Assembly (NCBI RefSeq): GCF_002127325.2
Contig: NC_035448.2
Location: 125,538,180 to 125,602,179 of the forward strand
DNA: 64,000 nucleotides
Source of the DNA: Helianthus annuus
Taxonomy: Eukaryota > Streptophyta > Magnoliopsida > Asterales > Asteraceae
Direction of reading: 5' to 3'
Numbering within the stretch: the stretch's first letter is position 1; each line of letters opens with the position of its first letter. The notes below the pieces were generated by a model. That model made no database searches and was not told the origin of the DNA. It saw nothing but the letters and a program-made list of their open reading frames with translations. Below, piece after piece: positions 1 through 11,153 of this stretch. A program made the position numbers and the translations under genes.

Positions 1-18
1 CAACTGTTGCTCCAAAAA

Positions 19-3000
19 TGTGACAACTCTCCAAATTACATGTATCCGTATGATTAATTAATGTTAATTAAAGTGCTTGATGACTGTGTTGAACTACTTA
101 ACTGCCTTCTGATTACTGTGTCATACTTACATGTGCTTGTTAACATACTAGTCTTGTGTAGAAAAATTACTAAGTAGTCCTGTATGCTTCCCTAAGTGTT
201 GGGAATTAAAAGTGTTACAAAAAGATATATAAAAGACACTTTACGACATAACTTAGCACTTTAACGGAACAGTATCAAACCTAATAACCGGAAATTACCC
301 GGAACACCAAAATAATGCTAGAAGCATTGTTTTTATTTTACTAAGCTAGTTATGGTCCCCGAACACCCTAACACACTATATATTACAGAACACACATGAG
401 ACACTAACTAAACTCTTGATTTCCAACCAAGATCCTTAACCATTTAGTTGAAACCCAACTAGACCCCCCCAACCATACGGTTTCAAGGGTGGTATCCCAC
501 CCTTGATTTTCTTGATTTGTTTATTGAACTTGCTATGTACTTATGAAACATTTAACCTAATAGATAATAGCATGTTGGAAATATTATATAATTAACCACA
601 AGATCATCATTCATTCTTATCTTCACAAACTAAACACCATCCGTCTCTCCTCCCTTCTTTCTTTGTTTCGGCCGACCCCAAGGGGCACCACCATCATCAT
701 CATTTGATCATATTCAACCATTTCAAGAGTGTACAAAGGTGCTAGAGGTTGCATAAGGAAGCTAGGAGCTTTCGGATCACCAAGGACCTTCTCTATTTGC
801 TATTAACCACCTCATTTCTACTCTTGATCTTCCCTAGCTTAAAAGCTAGTAGTAAGTCTCTTGAATCTTCATTTGCCTCATATTTAGAGTGGTTAATAGT
901 TATTTTATGATGAGAATCCATGAACACTAAAGGATCATAAACAAAGTCTTGAATATAAAGTAACATGATGATGAAATAAGATGAAAACATGATGAAATGA
1001 AGTTGTTTGGTCATGTTGATGATTACTTGATGTTTATTTGGTGATTACTAGTAATATGATGTTTGATCATCATATGAAGCTTGTTAAGTTATGATTAAAA
1101 ACGTGACTTAACAAGTTAGAGGTGATTATGTGTACATAAAATAATCATCCTCTTGTTAGAGCATGAACTTGGGAATAAAAGTGATTTTCTTAGAAAATAA
1201 TAAACCTAGTGGACTAGTAAACTTGTAAACTCAAGACTTGTGTATGAGTTATTTTAGAAAACCAAGTTTAAATGGCGGTTTTTGAAAAAGTATGATTCTT
1301 ACATATACTTACACCATCTTTGAAATAAACTAAGTATATGGATGCTAGTGAAACATGAAAATATTGTAAATAGATATTTTTGTAAAATAAGTTCACTAGT
1401 TGTGAACATCTAAAAACCCCGAGAGTAAGATTTTAACAAAAATAAACACACTTTGGAGGGTAACTAAACCCACTAAACACCCCACTAAGTTACTACGCGT
1501 TTTTACTAAAAACCAAGTTCATGTTATTATGTAAATTGCATTGTTTTGCAATTGACTAGTGTAATATTGTTTAGTAACTTTTTATTGATTGTTGAATGAT
1601 TTTTGAAAAATAAAATGATATGCTTATGAGCATGGACACCTCCATTTACAAAGGAAACTCTGGCGAAATTTTCTACAAATTCCAACACTTAGAAAATATT
1701 TTTCTAAACAAGCGTTACAAGTATATTTTATAACTTGTGTTTCGAATATAAACTTTGCCATAATTTTTAGTAACAAAATACAAAGTGTCGGAGGTTGGTT
1801 TTTGTAAATAAAAATGGGTAAATATATATATTTAGAATGTATATCTTATATTAGAACACTTGTGTGGATACTTGCCTATTTTGTGAGATAGTTATATTAT
1901 TTTAGGGTAAAATAATACAACTTAACAAAGTACCTTGACATTAGAATTGTGTCGTACGTGATAGAAGTAATGAGTCGATAAACCGTACGTAGGATACGTG
2001 TTATGCATGAGAAACTGATTGTTATATGTACCTTATTAGGACGTGCTTGATTCCCGTTTATAAGATTAACTAATCTAACCGAGCAAACCAAGGTGAGTTC
2101 AGACACTTTCTAAGGCATGGGATTCCCGGTGGTTGGGAATGGGTTAAAGAATTAAAACGGAACCTACATATCCTCCTTGGGTAGGATATGTACGGCCATC
2201 CTCCATAGGTAGGATGCCAATATTAATCCTGCGTATTCTCCTTGGGTAGAGTACGTACGTTTGTCCTCCTTGGGTAGGACAACAACCTTAAAACTTACTA
2301 GACAAAACTCTATCATTAAGTTCCTCAATTTATATCGACTTAATCGCCGAGGCCGATGGCGAGCGGGTCATTAATTAATAGCGCTATTAGGTTTAACAAA
2401 CCTCACACCGTGCCAGTCGGACGGGCGTGTACTAATGGACTATGGCAAACTGTCAGTGATGATAGACACTGATGTAGGGCACAACTTATTTTTGTTAGTA
2501 GTCGATATGGTATGGTCTAGTAGTTCACATGGGGAAGCCCCCACTGATTATGGATATGGTTTGGGTAATAAAGAAGAAACTGGTTAATCATACTTTCAAC
2601 TATGGGGTAACCCCCACGACAATTAAGCCAACGAAAGACAAACCATGTTTTCGGAAACAACTTAAAACTAAACAACCAACCGTGAACTCACTCAACTTTG
2701 TTGTTGACTCGTTATTACATGCCTTACAGGTCGCTAGATGCTTAAGGAGCTTGCACAAGGAGGAGGTCGTTGTGGGATGCGGACTGTTATGTCCCGTACT
2801 TAATAATTAAACTTTATAAACTTATGGAACTTATGTTTTGGGTCTTTAAACTTATGAACTACGAACTTATGTTTTGGGCTTACGTTTTATGCTTCCGCTG
2901 TTAACATAAAATCGGTTACCTTCTTTAGGTCACCAATTATATTGTGGTTGGTTTTATTTACTTAATTACGTTGTTCAATATGATTGGTGGCTCGATCCTG

Positions 3001-3057
3001 GTCATGTCATGCCTCCAAGTGGTGATACTCCACATGGTGGATTTTGGGGGTGTGACA
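19..3057 (+). repeat. 5' LTR of element A (about 3.04 kb)
   Basis: It starts TGTGACAACTCT and ends GGGTGTGACA three bases before the primer site. The same sequence recurs at 8150-11153. A TATATAAA at about 226-233 is a possible core promoter, with low certainty. It contains an array of four short hairpins (2165-2282), an AGCGCT-centred block near 2380-2390 and a hairpin at about 2120-2145. The ORFs on either strand inside it are short, occur in both copies only because the LTRs are nearly identical, and show no known domain. Confidence 0.93.
2165..2282 (+). other. Array of four stem-loops with a conserved loop in the LTR of A
   Basis: Four consecutive inverted repeats share the loop CCTTGGGT (CCATAGGT in the second) and the closing pairs CCT/AGG or TCT/AGA. 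The outer stems differ but still pair: ACATATCCT with AGGATATGT, GGC(C)ATCCT with AGGATGCC, GCGTATTCT with AGAGTACGT (two G-U wobbles), and TTGTCCT with AGGACAA. Conserved loops with changing but pairing stems are what selection on RNA structure would leave. The array recurs in the 3' LTR at about 10297-10414. The function is unknown. Confidence 0.75.
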
Positions 3058-3060
3058 GAT

Positions 3061-3073
3061 TGGTATCAGAGCC
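3061..3073 (+). other. Primer binding site of element A (initiator tRNA-Met)
   Basis: TGGTATCAGAGCC lies three bases after the 5' LTR. It is complementary to the 3' end of plant initiator tRNA-Met, the usual primer for Tekay-type chromoviruses and most copia elements. Confidence 0.95.
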
Positions 3074-3357
3074 ATTGGTTACAGTTAACTTGGTTTTAAA
3101 AAGAGAAACTTTTTGATAAAACCAGACTATTACCTGTACAGTGCTCAACGATCCACAACGACGCTTCGCTCCACGTGCAAGACTTGACACAATAGGTGGT
3201 ATGATTTATGTTAAATTGTCGGTTAGATAGTTCACACTGTGCAATAATTAACGTGATAATTGCTATTTGAACCTTGTGTGTTTACTCTCTTCTGTCGTCC
3301 CACACTTATGCATTTTCGCGACACTTTTCTCACTTACGTTGCTTCGTTGTGAAGATC

Positions 3358-6300
3358 ATGAACGGAGCGGAGGATGTATCAACCTAACTCAAGCCCAGTT
3401 GACGGCTTTGATCAATGAACGAGTTGCTGAGGCACTCGCAGCTGTCCCTGCAGGAGGTATAACCTGCCATATCAACCCATCTTAGGACGTTTAGATCCTA
3501 CCTTCCCAAACCAACCCTTGTGCTTAACCTTGTCTTTTATTCTCGCGCCACAGGTCAACATGCTCAATCTCCTGTGTGCACGTTCAAAACATTCATGGAC
3601 TGCCGACCTAGTACTTTCAGCGGCACAAAAGGAGCTGTAGGCCTTCTTCACTGGTTCGAGAAGCTTGAGTCTGTTTTTGAGATCGTAGGGTGAAATTTGC
3701 TACTGGAACGCTTGAAGGTGCTGCGTTAACCTGGTGGAAAGCACAGGTTCAACTGCTTGGGCTGGCGGTTGCTAATGCCACCCCATGGAACGACTTCAAG
3801 GAGTTGATCAAAGAAGAGTACTGTAGTCGTGACAACATCCACAAGCTAGAGGTGGAATTTTTTAATTTGAAAATGACGGGGTCTGAGATCGAGGCATACA
3901 CCAAGAGATCGAATGAACTAGCTATCTTGTGTCCTACTATGGTGGACCCTCCTATCAAGCGCATCGAGCTGTACCTTAAGGGTTTGGTGTCAGAAATTCA
4001 AAGCCACGTGACCTCAGCTAATCTTGGCACTATTCAACAAATCATCCGGTTGGCTCATCATCTCACTGATCAGGCAGTTGAGCAGAACAGGCTGCCCAAG
4101 CGTATTAGCGCTACTACTACTGATGCTCCTAGTGATAACAAGCGCAAGTGGGATGGAAATTCGGGCAAGGGTTCTACTTCAGTTCAGTCTCTGTCCCAGC
4201 AGCGAAAGACTGATAACCACCAGAGTCCTGGTCAGAAATCTTCAGGTAATCAAGTACAGGGTGGATACCGAGAGAACCACCCCAAGTGCAACCGGTGCAA
4301 CAAGCATCATAGCGGGCAGTGCCACAAGGGTCGTTGTCTGAGATGTAACAAGCTGGGTCATGAGGCCAAGGATTGCAGGAGCCCACGTCCTGCAAATCAG
4401 AATCGTCAGCAACAACAACAAGCTCCACAGAACCAGCAGCAGCAGCAGCAACAGCAGGGCAATAAAGGATGCTTTCAGTGTGGCGTTGAAGGCCACTTTA
4501 AAAGGAACTGTCCTCAGCTGAACCAGAATCAGAATAACAACAACCAAGGAAACGGGAACAACAATGGGGGCAACAATGGAGGCAACAACGGAGGTAACAA
4601 TAATGGCAATGGCGCCCGAGGTCGTGCCTTCGTGATTGGGCAGGGTGATGCAAGGAACGATCCCAATGTTGTGATGGGTAAGTTTCTTCTGGACGACTTC
4701 TTTGTTACTGTTTTATTTGATTCGGGTGCCGATACTAGTTATGTGTCCTTGAAAGTTAGCCAAATACTTAAGCGCACTCCATCACTTCTGAACACCAAAC
4801 ACACGGTAGAATTAGCAAATGGTAAAAATCTTGAAGCCACACACATAGTTAAAGGCTGTAACCTCGTCCTAGCTGGTCAGACCTTCTCTATCGATCTTAT
4901 TCCTATCGTACTGGGTAGTTTCGACGTTGTTTTTGGGATGGATTGGTTATCTCATCAGCAAGCAGAAATTCTTTGCAACGAGAAGATTGTCCGCATTCCT
5001 CGTTCTGGTAAAGAACCCCTCGTAATTTGTGGCGACAAGAGTGGTGCTGTTGTGGGCATCATCTCTTTCCTTAAGACCCAGAAGTGTTTGTGAAAGGGCC
5101 ACACTGCTATTCTAGCCCTCGTTTCTGATACATCCTCGGAAGAAAGGAAGATAGAAGACATTCCTATTGTGCGCGACTTTCCTGAGGTATTTCCGGAGGA
5201 GTTACCTGGTCTTCCACCCCATCGACAAGTCGAGTTTCAGATCGAGCTAGCTCCTGGAGCAGCGCCCATAGCTCGAGCACCTTATCGTCTAGCTCCATCA
5301 GAACTTGAAGAATTGTCCATGCAACTACAAGAACTCTTGGAAAAGGGTTTCATACGTCCTAGCTCTTCGCCTTGGGGAGATCCAGTACTATTCGTGAAGA
5401 AGAAAGACGGTACCTTCAGAATGTGTATTGACTACCGCGAACTCAACAAGGTAACCGTGAAGAATCGTTAGCCTCTCCCACGCATTGATGACTTATTCGA
5501 CCAGTTGCAAGGGTTGAGTTATTACTTTAAAATTGATTTGAGATCGGGATACCATTAGCTGAGAGTCCGAGAGGAAGACGTCTTCAAAACAGCATTCAGA
5601 ACTCGTTATGGACATTACGAGTTTCTGGTTATGCCTTTCGGATTAACGAATGCACCTGCAGTCTTCATGGATCTCACGAACAGAGTGTGCAAACCTTACC
5701 TGGATAAGTTCGTTATTGTTTTCATCGAGGACATTCTGATCTATTCAAAGAGTCAGGAAGAACACGAGCAGCATCTATGACTTATTCTGGAACTTCTTCG
5801 AAAAGAGCAGTTGTATGCCAAGTTTTTGACATGTGACTTCTGGCTTCGCGAAGTCCACTTTCTAGGCCATGTGGTAAACGAGGATGGGATTCATGTTGAT
5901 CCATCCAAGGTTGACTCAATCAAGAACTGGCCTGCACCCCGTACACCAACAGAAATCCGCCAATTCTTGGGTTTGGCGGGATATTACAGAAGGTTTATCA
6001 AGGATTTCTCAAAGATTGCGCAACCCCTCACCTCACTAACTCAGAAGGGTGTCACCTATCGTTGGAGCGATGCACAGGAATCTGCATTTCAGCACTTAAA
6101 AGATAGACTTTGTAGCGCGTCTATCCTCTCATTGCCTGAAGGCACAAATGATTTTGTGGTTTATTGCGACGCTTCCATCCAAGGACTTGGTTGCGTGTTG
6201 ATGCAACGTGGCAAGGTCATTGCCTACGCATCGCGCCAACTTAAAGTTCACGAAAGGAACTACACTACACACGACTTGGAATTGGGAGCAGTTGTTTTCG

Positions 6301-8062
6301 CACTTAAGATATGGAGACATTACCTGTACGGTACCAAGTGCACCATTTACACCGATCACAGGAGTCTCGAGCATATCTTCAAGCAAAAGGAATTAAACAT
6401 GCGACAACGCCGATGGGTCAAGCTCTTGAACGATTATGAATGCGCCATCAAATATCATCCGGGCAAGGCCATGTTGTGGCTGACGCCCTCAGTCGAAAGG
6501 ATACTATACCCAAGCGTGTACGTGCGTTACAGCTTACCATTCACTCTAGCCTTCCCGCTCAAATACGAGATGCTCAGGTTGAAGCGTTGAAAGCAGAAAA
6601 CATCAGGGCTAAGTCCTTACGAGGATCAAGGCAGCGGCTAGAACAAAAGGAAGATGACGCCTACTATGTTAACGGGCGCATCTGGGTTCCACTTTATGGA
6701 GACTTACGCGAGCTTGTGATGGATGAAGCGCACAAGTCTCGTTACTCAGTACATCCTGGTTCGAATAAGATGTACCATGATCTAAAGACTACATACTGGT
6801 GGCCCAGCATGAAAGCCCACATAGCAACATACGTCAGTAAATGTTTGACTTGTGCGAGAGTCAAGACCGAATATCAGAAACCATCAGGCCTACTTCAACA
6901 ACTAGAAATCCCGACATGGAAATGGGAGCAAATTTCCATGGATTTCGTTACTGGCCTGCCTAGATCTCAGCGCGGAAATGATACCATTTGGGTGATCGTG
7001 GATCGACTGACCAAATTTGCACACTTTCTGGCTATCAAGGAAACGGATAAGTTATCTACCCTAGCAGACATCTATCTAAAGGAAGTAGTGTCAAGGCACG
7101 GAGTGCCAACCTCCATCATTTCTGATCGTGATCCACGTTTTACGTCCGAATTGTGGCAAGCTATGCACAAATCCTTTGGTTCTCGATTAGACATGAGCAC
7201 GGCATGCCATCCACAGACGGATGGGCAATCTGAACGCACCATCCAAACCCTGGAAGACATGCTTAGGGCATGTGTAATCGACTTTGGTAATGGCTGGGAA
7301 AAACACCTCCCGTTAGTGGAGTTTTCGTATAACAACAGTTACCACACCAGTATCCAGGCCGCTCCATTTGAGACATTGTACAGACGGAAGTGCCGATCAC
7401 CTCTTTGTTGGGCAGAGGTTGGCGACAGTCAAATCACAGGCCCAGAACTTGTAGTGGATACAACCGAGAAGATTGCTCAGATACGAGAACGAATGGCGGC
7501 AGCTCGTGACTGTCAGAAAAGCTATGCTGATAAGCGAAGAAAGCCACTCGAGTTCCAAGTTAGGGATCGGGTGCTACTCAAAGTCTCACCTTGGAAAGGT
7601 GTGGTTCGCTTTGGCAAACGAGGCAAGCTCAATCCGCATTATGTGGGACCGTTCGAAATCATTGAGAAAATTGGCAAAGTCGCTTACAGGCTGAATTTAC
7701 CTAAAGAACTCAGCGGAGTTCACAATGTTTTCCACGTATCGAATCTGAAGAAGTGTCTGGCAGATGAGACCCTTATAGTTCCCTTAAAGGAGCTCACTAT
7801 CGACGACCAACTGCGATTCGTCGAGGAACCAGTAGAGATCACTGATCGAGATGTTAAGATTCTCAAGCGCACCAGGATACCTCTTGTCCGAGTTCGTTGG
7901 GATTCCCGTCGTGGCGCAGAGTATACCTGGGAACGAGAAGACCAAATGAAATTCATGTATCCCCAGCTGTTTAAGAAAAGTGCAACCACTACTGAGGCTA
8001 AAGCTACTGCAGAATTTCGGGATGAAATTCCAAACCAATGGGGGGATGATGTGACACCCTAG
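3358..8062 (+). pseudogene. Broken gag-pol polyprotein of element A
   Basis: This is the polyprotein of a chromovirus, encoding capsid and the replication enzymes. Visible in order are a short Gln/Asn-type gag start (ATG 3358), the retrotransposon gag domain (WFEKLESVF, LTWWKAQ), CCHC knuckles (about 4285-4515), protease DSGAD (about 4720), RT, RNase H (YCDAS, about 6165), a zinc-binding and DDE integrase (6720-7300) and a chromodomain-like tail (7880-7975). Defects: a short deletion with frameshift near 3687, in-frame stops at 5091, 5469, 5556 and 5778, a one-base deletion near 6470, and RT catalytic FIDD changed to FIED. The stops at 5091 and 5778 look like CGA to TGA changes. Compared with B, bases 3457-3553 are an extra GT-AG segment that removes cleanly in frame, so an intron is likely. 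It cannot be autonomous as it stands. Confidence 0.93.
3457..3553 (+). other. Probable spliceosomal intron inside gag of element A
   Basis: This 97-bp segment begins GTATAA and ends CGCCACAG. Joining the flanks keeps the frame and continues with a peptide matching element B (the [10 protein letters not shown] region). B has no insertion at this point. The segment contains an in-frame stop, so gag can be read only if it is removed. Confidence 0.7.
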
Positions 8063-8149
8063 GAAAACCAGGAAACCACGCAACTTAACTAGCTTCCTCA
8101 GTAACCACGTGCTAAATTTCAGGACGAAATTCTCTTAACAGGGGGAGAA
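8012..8149 (+). promoter_or_regulatory. Doubled hairpin plus polypurine signal before the 3' LTR of A
   Basis: An inner hairpin (GAATTTC 8012-8018 with GAAATTC 8024-8030) is followed by GGGGGATGATGTGACA, which overlaps the last codons of pol. An outer hairpin (AATTTC 8115-8120 with GAAATT 8126-8131) is followed by the polypurine tract AGGGGGAGAA and the 3' LTR at 8150. The outer purine tract is the expected plus-strand primer. The inner copy looks like a duplicate. The same doubled layout is seen in element B. Confidence 0.8.
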
Positions 8150-11100
8150 TGTGACAACCCTACAAATTACATGTATCCGTATGATTAATTAATGTTAATT
8201 AAAGTGCTTGATGACTGTGTTGAACTACTTAACTGCCTTCTGATTACTGTGTCAAACTTACATGTGCTTGTTAACATACCAATCTTATGCAGAAAAAATT
8301 ACTAAATAGTCCTGTATGCTTCCCTAAGTGTTGGGAATTAAAAGTGTTACAAAAAGATATATAAAAGACACTTTACGACATAACTCAGCACTTTAACGGA
8401 ACAGTATCAAACCTAACAACCAGACATTACGCGGAACACCAAAATAATGCTAGAAGCATTGTTTTTATTTTACAAAGCTAGTTATGGTCCCCGAACACCC
8501 TAACACACTATATATTACATAACACACATGAGACACTAACTAAACTCTTGATTTCCAACCAAGATCCTTAACCATTTAGTTGAAACCCAACTAACCCCCC
8601 CCCCCAACCATACGGTTTCAAGGGTGGTATCCCACCCTTGATTTTCTTGATTTGTTTATTGAACTTGCTATGTACTTATGAGACATTTAACCTAATGGAT
8701 AATAGCATGTTGGAAAGATTATATAATTAACCACAAGATCATCATTCATTCTCATCTTCACAAACTAAACACCATCCATATCTCCTCCCTTCTTTCTTTG
8801 TTTCGGCCGACCCCAAGGGGCACCACCATCATCATTTGATCATCTTCAACCATTTCAAGAGTGAACAAAGGTGCTAGAGGTTGCATAAGGAAGCTAGGAG
8901 CTTTCGGATCACCAATGACCTTCTCTATTTGCTATTAATCACCTCATTTCTACTCTTGATCTTCCCTAGCTTAAAAGCTAGTAGTAAGTCTCTTGAATCT
9001 TCATTTGCCTCATATTTAGAGTGGTTAATAGTTATTTTATGATGAGAATCCATGAACACCAAAAGATCATAAACAAAGTCTTGAATATAAAGTAACATGA
9101 TAATGAAATAAGATGAAAACATGATGAAATGAAGTTGTTTGGTCATGTTGATGATTACTTGATGTTTATTTGGTGATTACTAGCAATATGATGTTTGATC
9201 ATCATATGAAGCTTGTTAAGTTATGATTAAAAACATGACTTAACAAGTTAGAGGTGATTATGTGTACATAAAATAATCATCCTCTTGTTAGAGCATGAAC
9301 TTGGGAATAAAAGTGATCTTCTTAGAAAATAATAAACCTAGTGGACTAGTAAACTTGTAAACTCAAGACTTGTGTATGAGTTATTTTAGAAAACCAAGTT
9401 TAAAAGGCGGTTTTTGAAAAAGTATGATTCTTACATATACTTACACCATCTTTGAAATAAACTAAGTATATGGATACCAGTGAAACATGAAAATATTGTA
9501 AATAGATATTTTTGTAAAATAAGTTCACTAGTTGTGAACATCTAAAAACCCCGAGAGTAAGATTTTAACAAAAATAAACACACTTTGGAGGGTAACTAAA
9601 CCCACTAAACACCCCACTAAGTTACTACGCGTTTTTACTAAAAACCAAGTTCATGTTATTATGTAAATTGCATTGTTTTGCAATTGACTAGTGTAATATT
9701 GTTTAGTAACTTGTTATTGATTGTTGAATGATTTTTGAAAAATAAAATGATATGCTTATGAGCATGGACACCTCCATTTACAAAGGAAACTCTGGCGAAA
9801 TTTTCTACAAATTCCAACACTTAGAAAATATTTTTCTAAACAAGCGTTACAAGTATATTTTATAACTTGTGTTTCGAATATAAACTTTGCCATAATTTTT
9901 AGTAACAAAATACAAAGTGTCGGAGGTTGGTTTTTGTAAATAAAAATGGGTAAATATATATATTTAGAATGTATATCTTATATTAGAACACTTGTGTGGA
10001 TACTTGCCTATTTTGTGAGATAGTTATATTATTTTAGGGTAAAATAATACAACTTAACAAAGTACCTTGACATTAGAATTGTGTCGTACGTGATAGAAGT
10101 AATGAGTCGATAAACCGTACGTAGGATACGTGTTATGCATGAGAAACTGATTGTTATATGTACCTTATTAGGACGTGCTTGATTCCCGTTTATAAGATTA
10201 ACTAATCTAACCGAGCAAACCAAGGTGAGTTCAGACACTTTCTAAGGCATGGGATTCCCGGTGGTTGGGAATGGGTTAAAGAATTAAAACGGAACCTACA
10301 TATCCTCCTTGGGTAGGATATGTACGGCCATCCTCCATAGGTAGGATGCCAATATTAATCCTGCGTATTCTCCTTGGGTAGAGTACGTACGTTTGTCCTC
10401 CTTGGGTAGGACAACAACCTTAAAACTTACTAGACAAAACTCTATCATTAAGTTCCTCAATTTATATCGACTTAATCGCCGAGGCCGATGGCGAGCGGGT
10501 CATTAATTAATAGCGCTATTAGGTTTAACAAACCTCACACCGTGCCAGTCGGACGGGCGTGTACTAATGGACTATGGCAAACTGTCAGTGATGATAGACA
10601 CTGATGTAGGGCACAACTTATTTTCGTTAGTAGTCGATATGGTACGGTCTAGTAGTTCACATGGGGAAGCCCCCACTGATTATGAATATGGTTTGGGTAA
10701 TAAAGAAGGAACTGGTTAATCATACTTTCAACTATGGGGTAACCCCCACGGCAATTAAGCCAACGAAAGACAAACCATGTTTTCGTAAACAACTTAAAAC
10801 TAAACAACCAACCGTGAACTCACTCAACTTTGTTGTTGACTCGTTGTTACATGCCTTACAGGTCGCTAGATGCTTAAGGAGCTTGCACAAGGAGGAGGAG
10901 GTCATTGTGGGATGCGGACTGTTATGTCCCGTACTTAATAATTAAACTTTATAAACTTATGGAACTCATGTTTTGGGTCTTTAAACTTATGAACTACGAA
11001 CTTATGTTTTGGACTTACGTTTTATGCTTCCGCTGTTAACATAAAATCGGTTACCTTCTTTAGGTCACCAATTATATTGTGGTTGGTTTTATTTACTTAA

Positions 11101-11153
11101 TTACGTTGTTCAATATGATTGGTGGCTCGATCCTGGTCATGTCACGCCTCCAA
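8150..11153 (+). repeat. 3' LTR of element A, truncated at its 3' end
   Basis: It matches the 5' LTR from its first base up to about GCCTCCAA at 11145-11153. The last ~35 bp of the 5' LTR, which end GGGTGTGACA, are absent, and a different LTR family continues from here. It has the same hairpin array (10297-10414) and AGCGCT block as the 5' LTR. Confidence 0.92.
10297..10414 (+). other. Second copy of the four-hairpin array (3' LTR of A)
   Basis: This is the same sequence as 2165-2282, at an offset of 8132 bases, with all four stems intact. Confidence 0.75.

Larger units (their letters stand above)
19..11153 (+). mobile_element. Ty3/gypsy chromovirus A (Tekay-like), decayed, 3' LTR end missing
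   Basis: This is a near full-length LTR retrotransposon. The order is 5' LTR, initiator-tRNA-Met primer site, gag-protease-RT-RNaseH-integrase-chromodomain reading frame, polypurine tract, 3' LTR. The LTRs begin TGTGACAAC and match over about 3.0 kb with only scattered substitutions, so the insertion is fairly recent, but the coding region is broken. The left flank next to the element is AAAAA (14-18). No right target duplication can be read, because the 3' LTR stops about 35 bp before the end seen in the 5' LTR and runs directly into another LTR. The polyprotein resembles that of element B (38062-42747) throughout, so A and B are sister lineages with different LTRs. Confidence 0.93.

Noticed and set aside
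1897..2106. 69-codon minus-strand frame seen identically at 10029-10238
   Set aside because: It is conserved only because both LTRs of A are nearly identical, and it has no domain.
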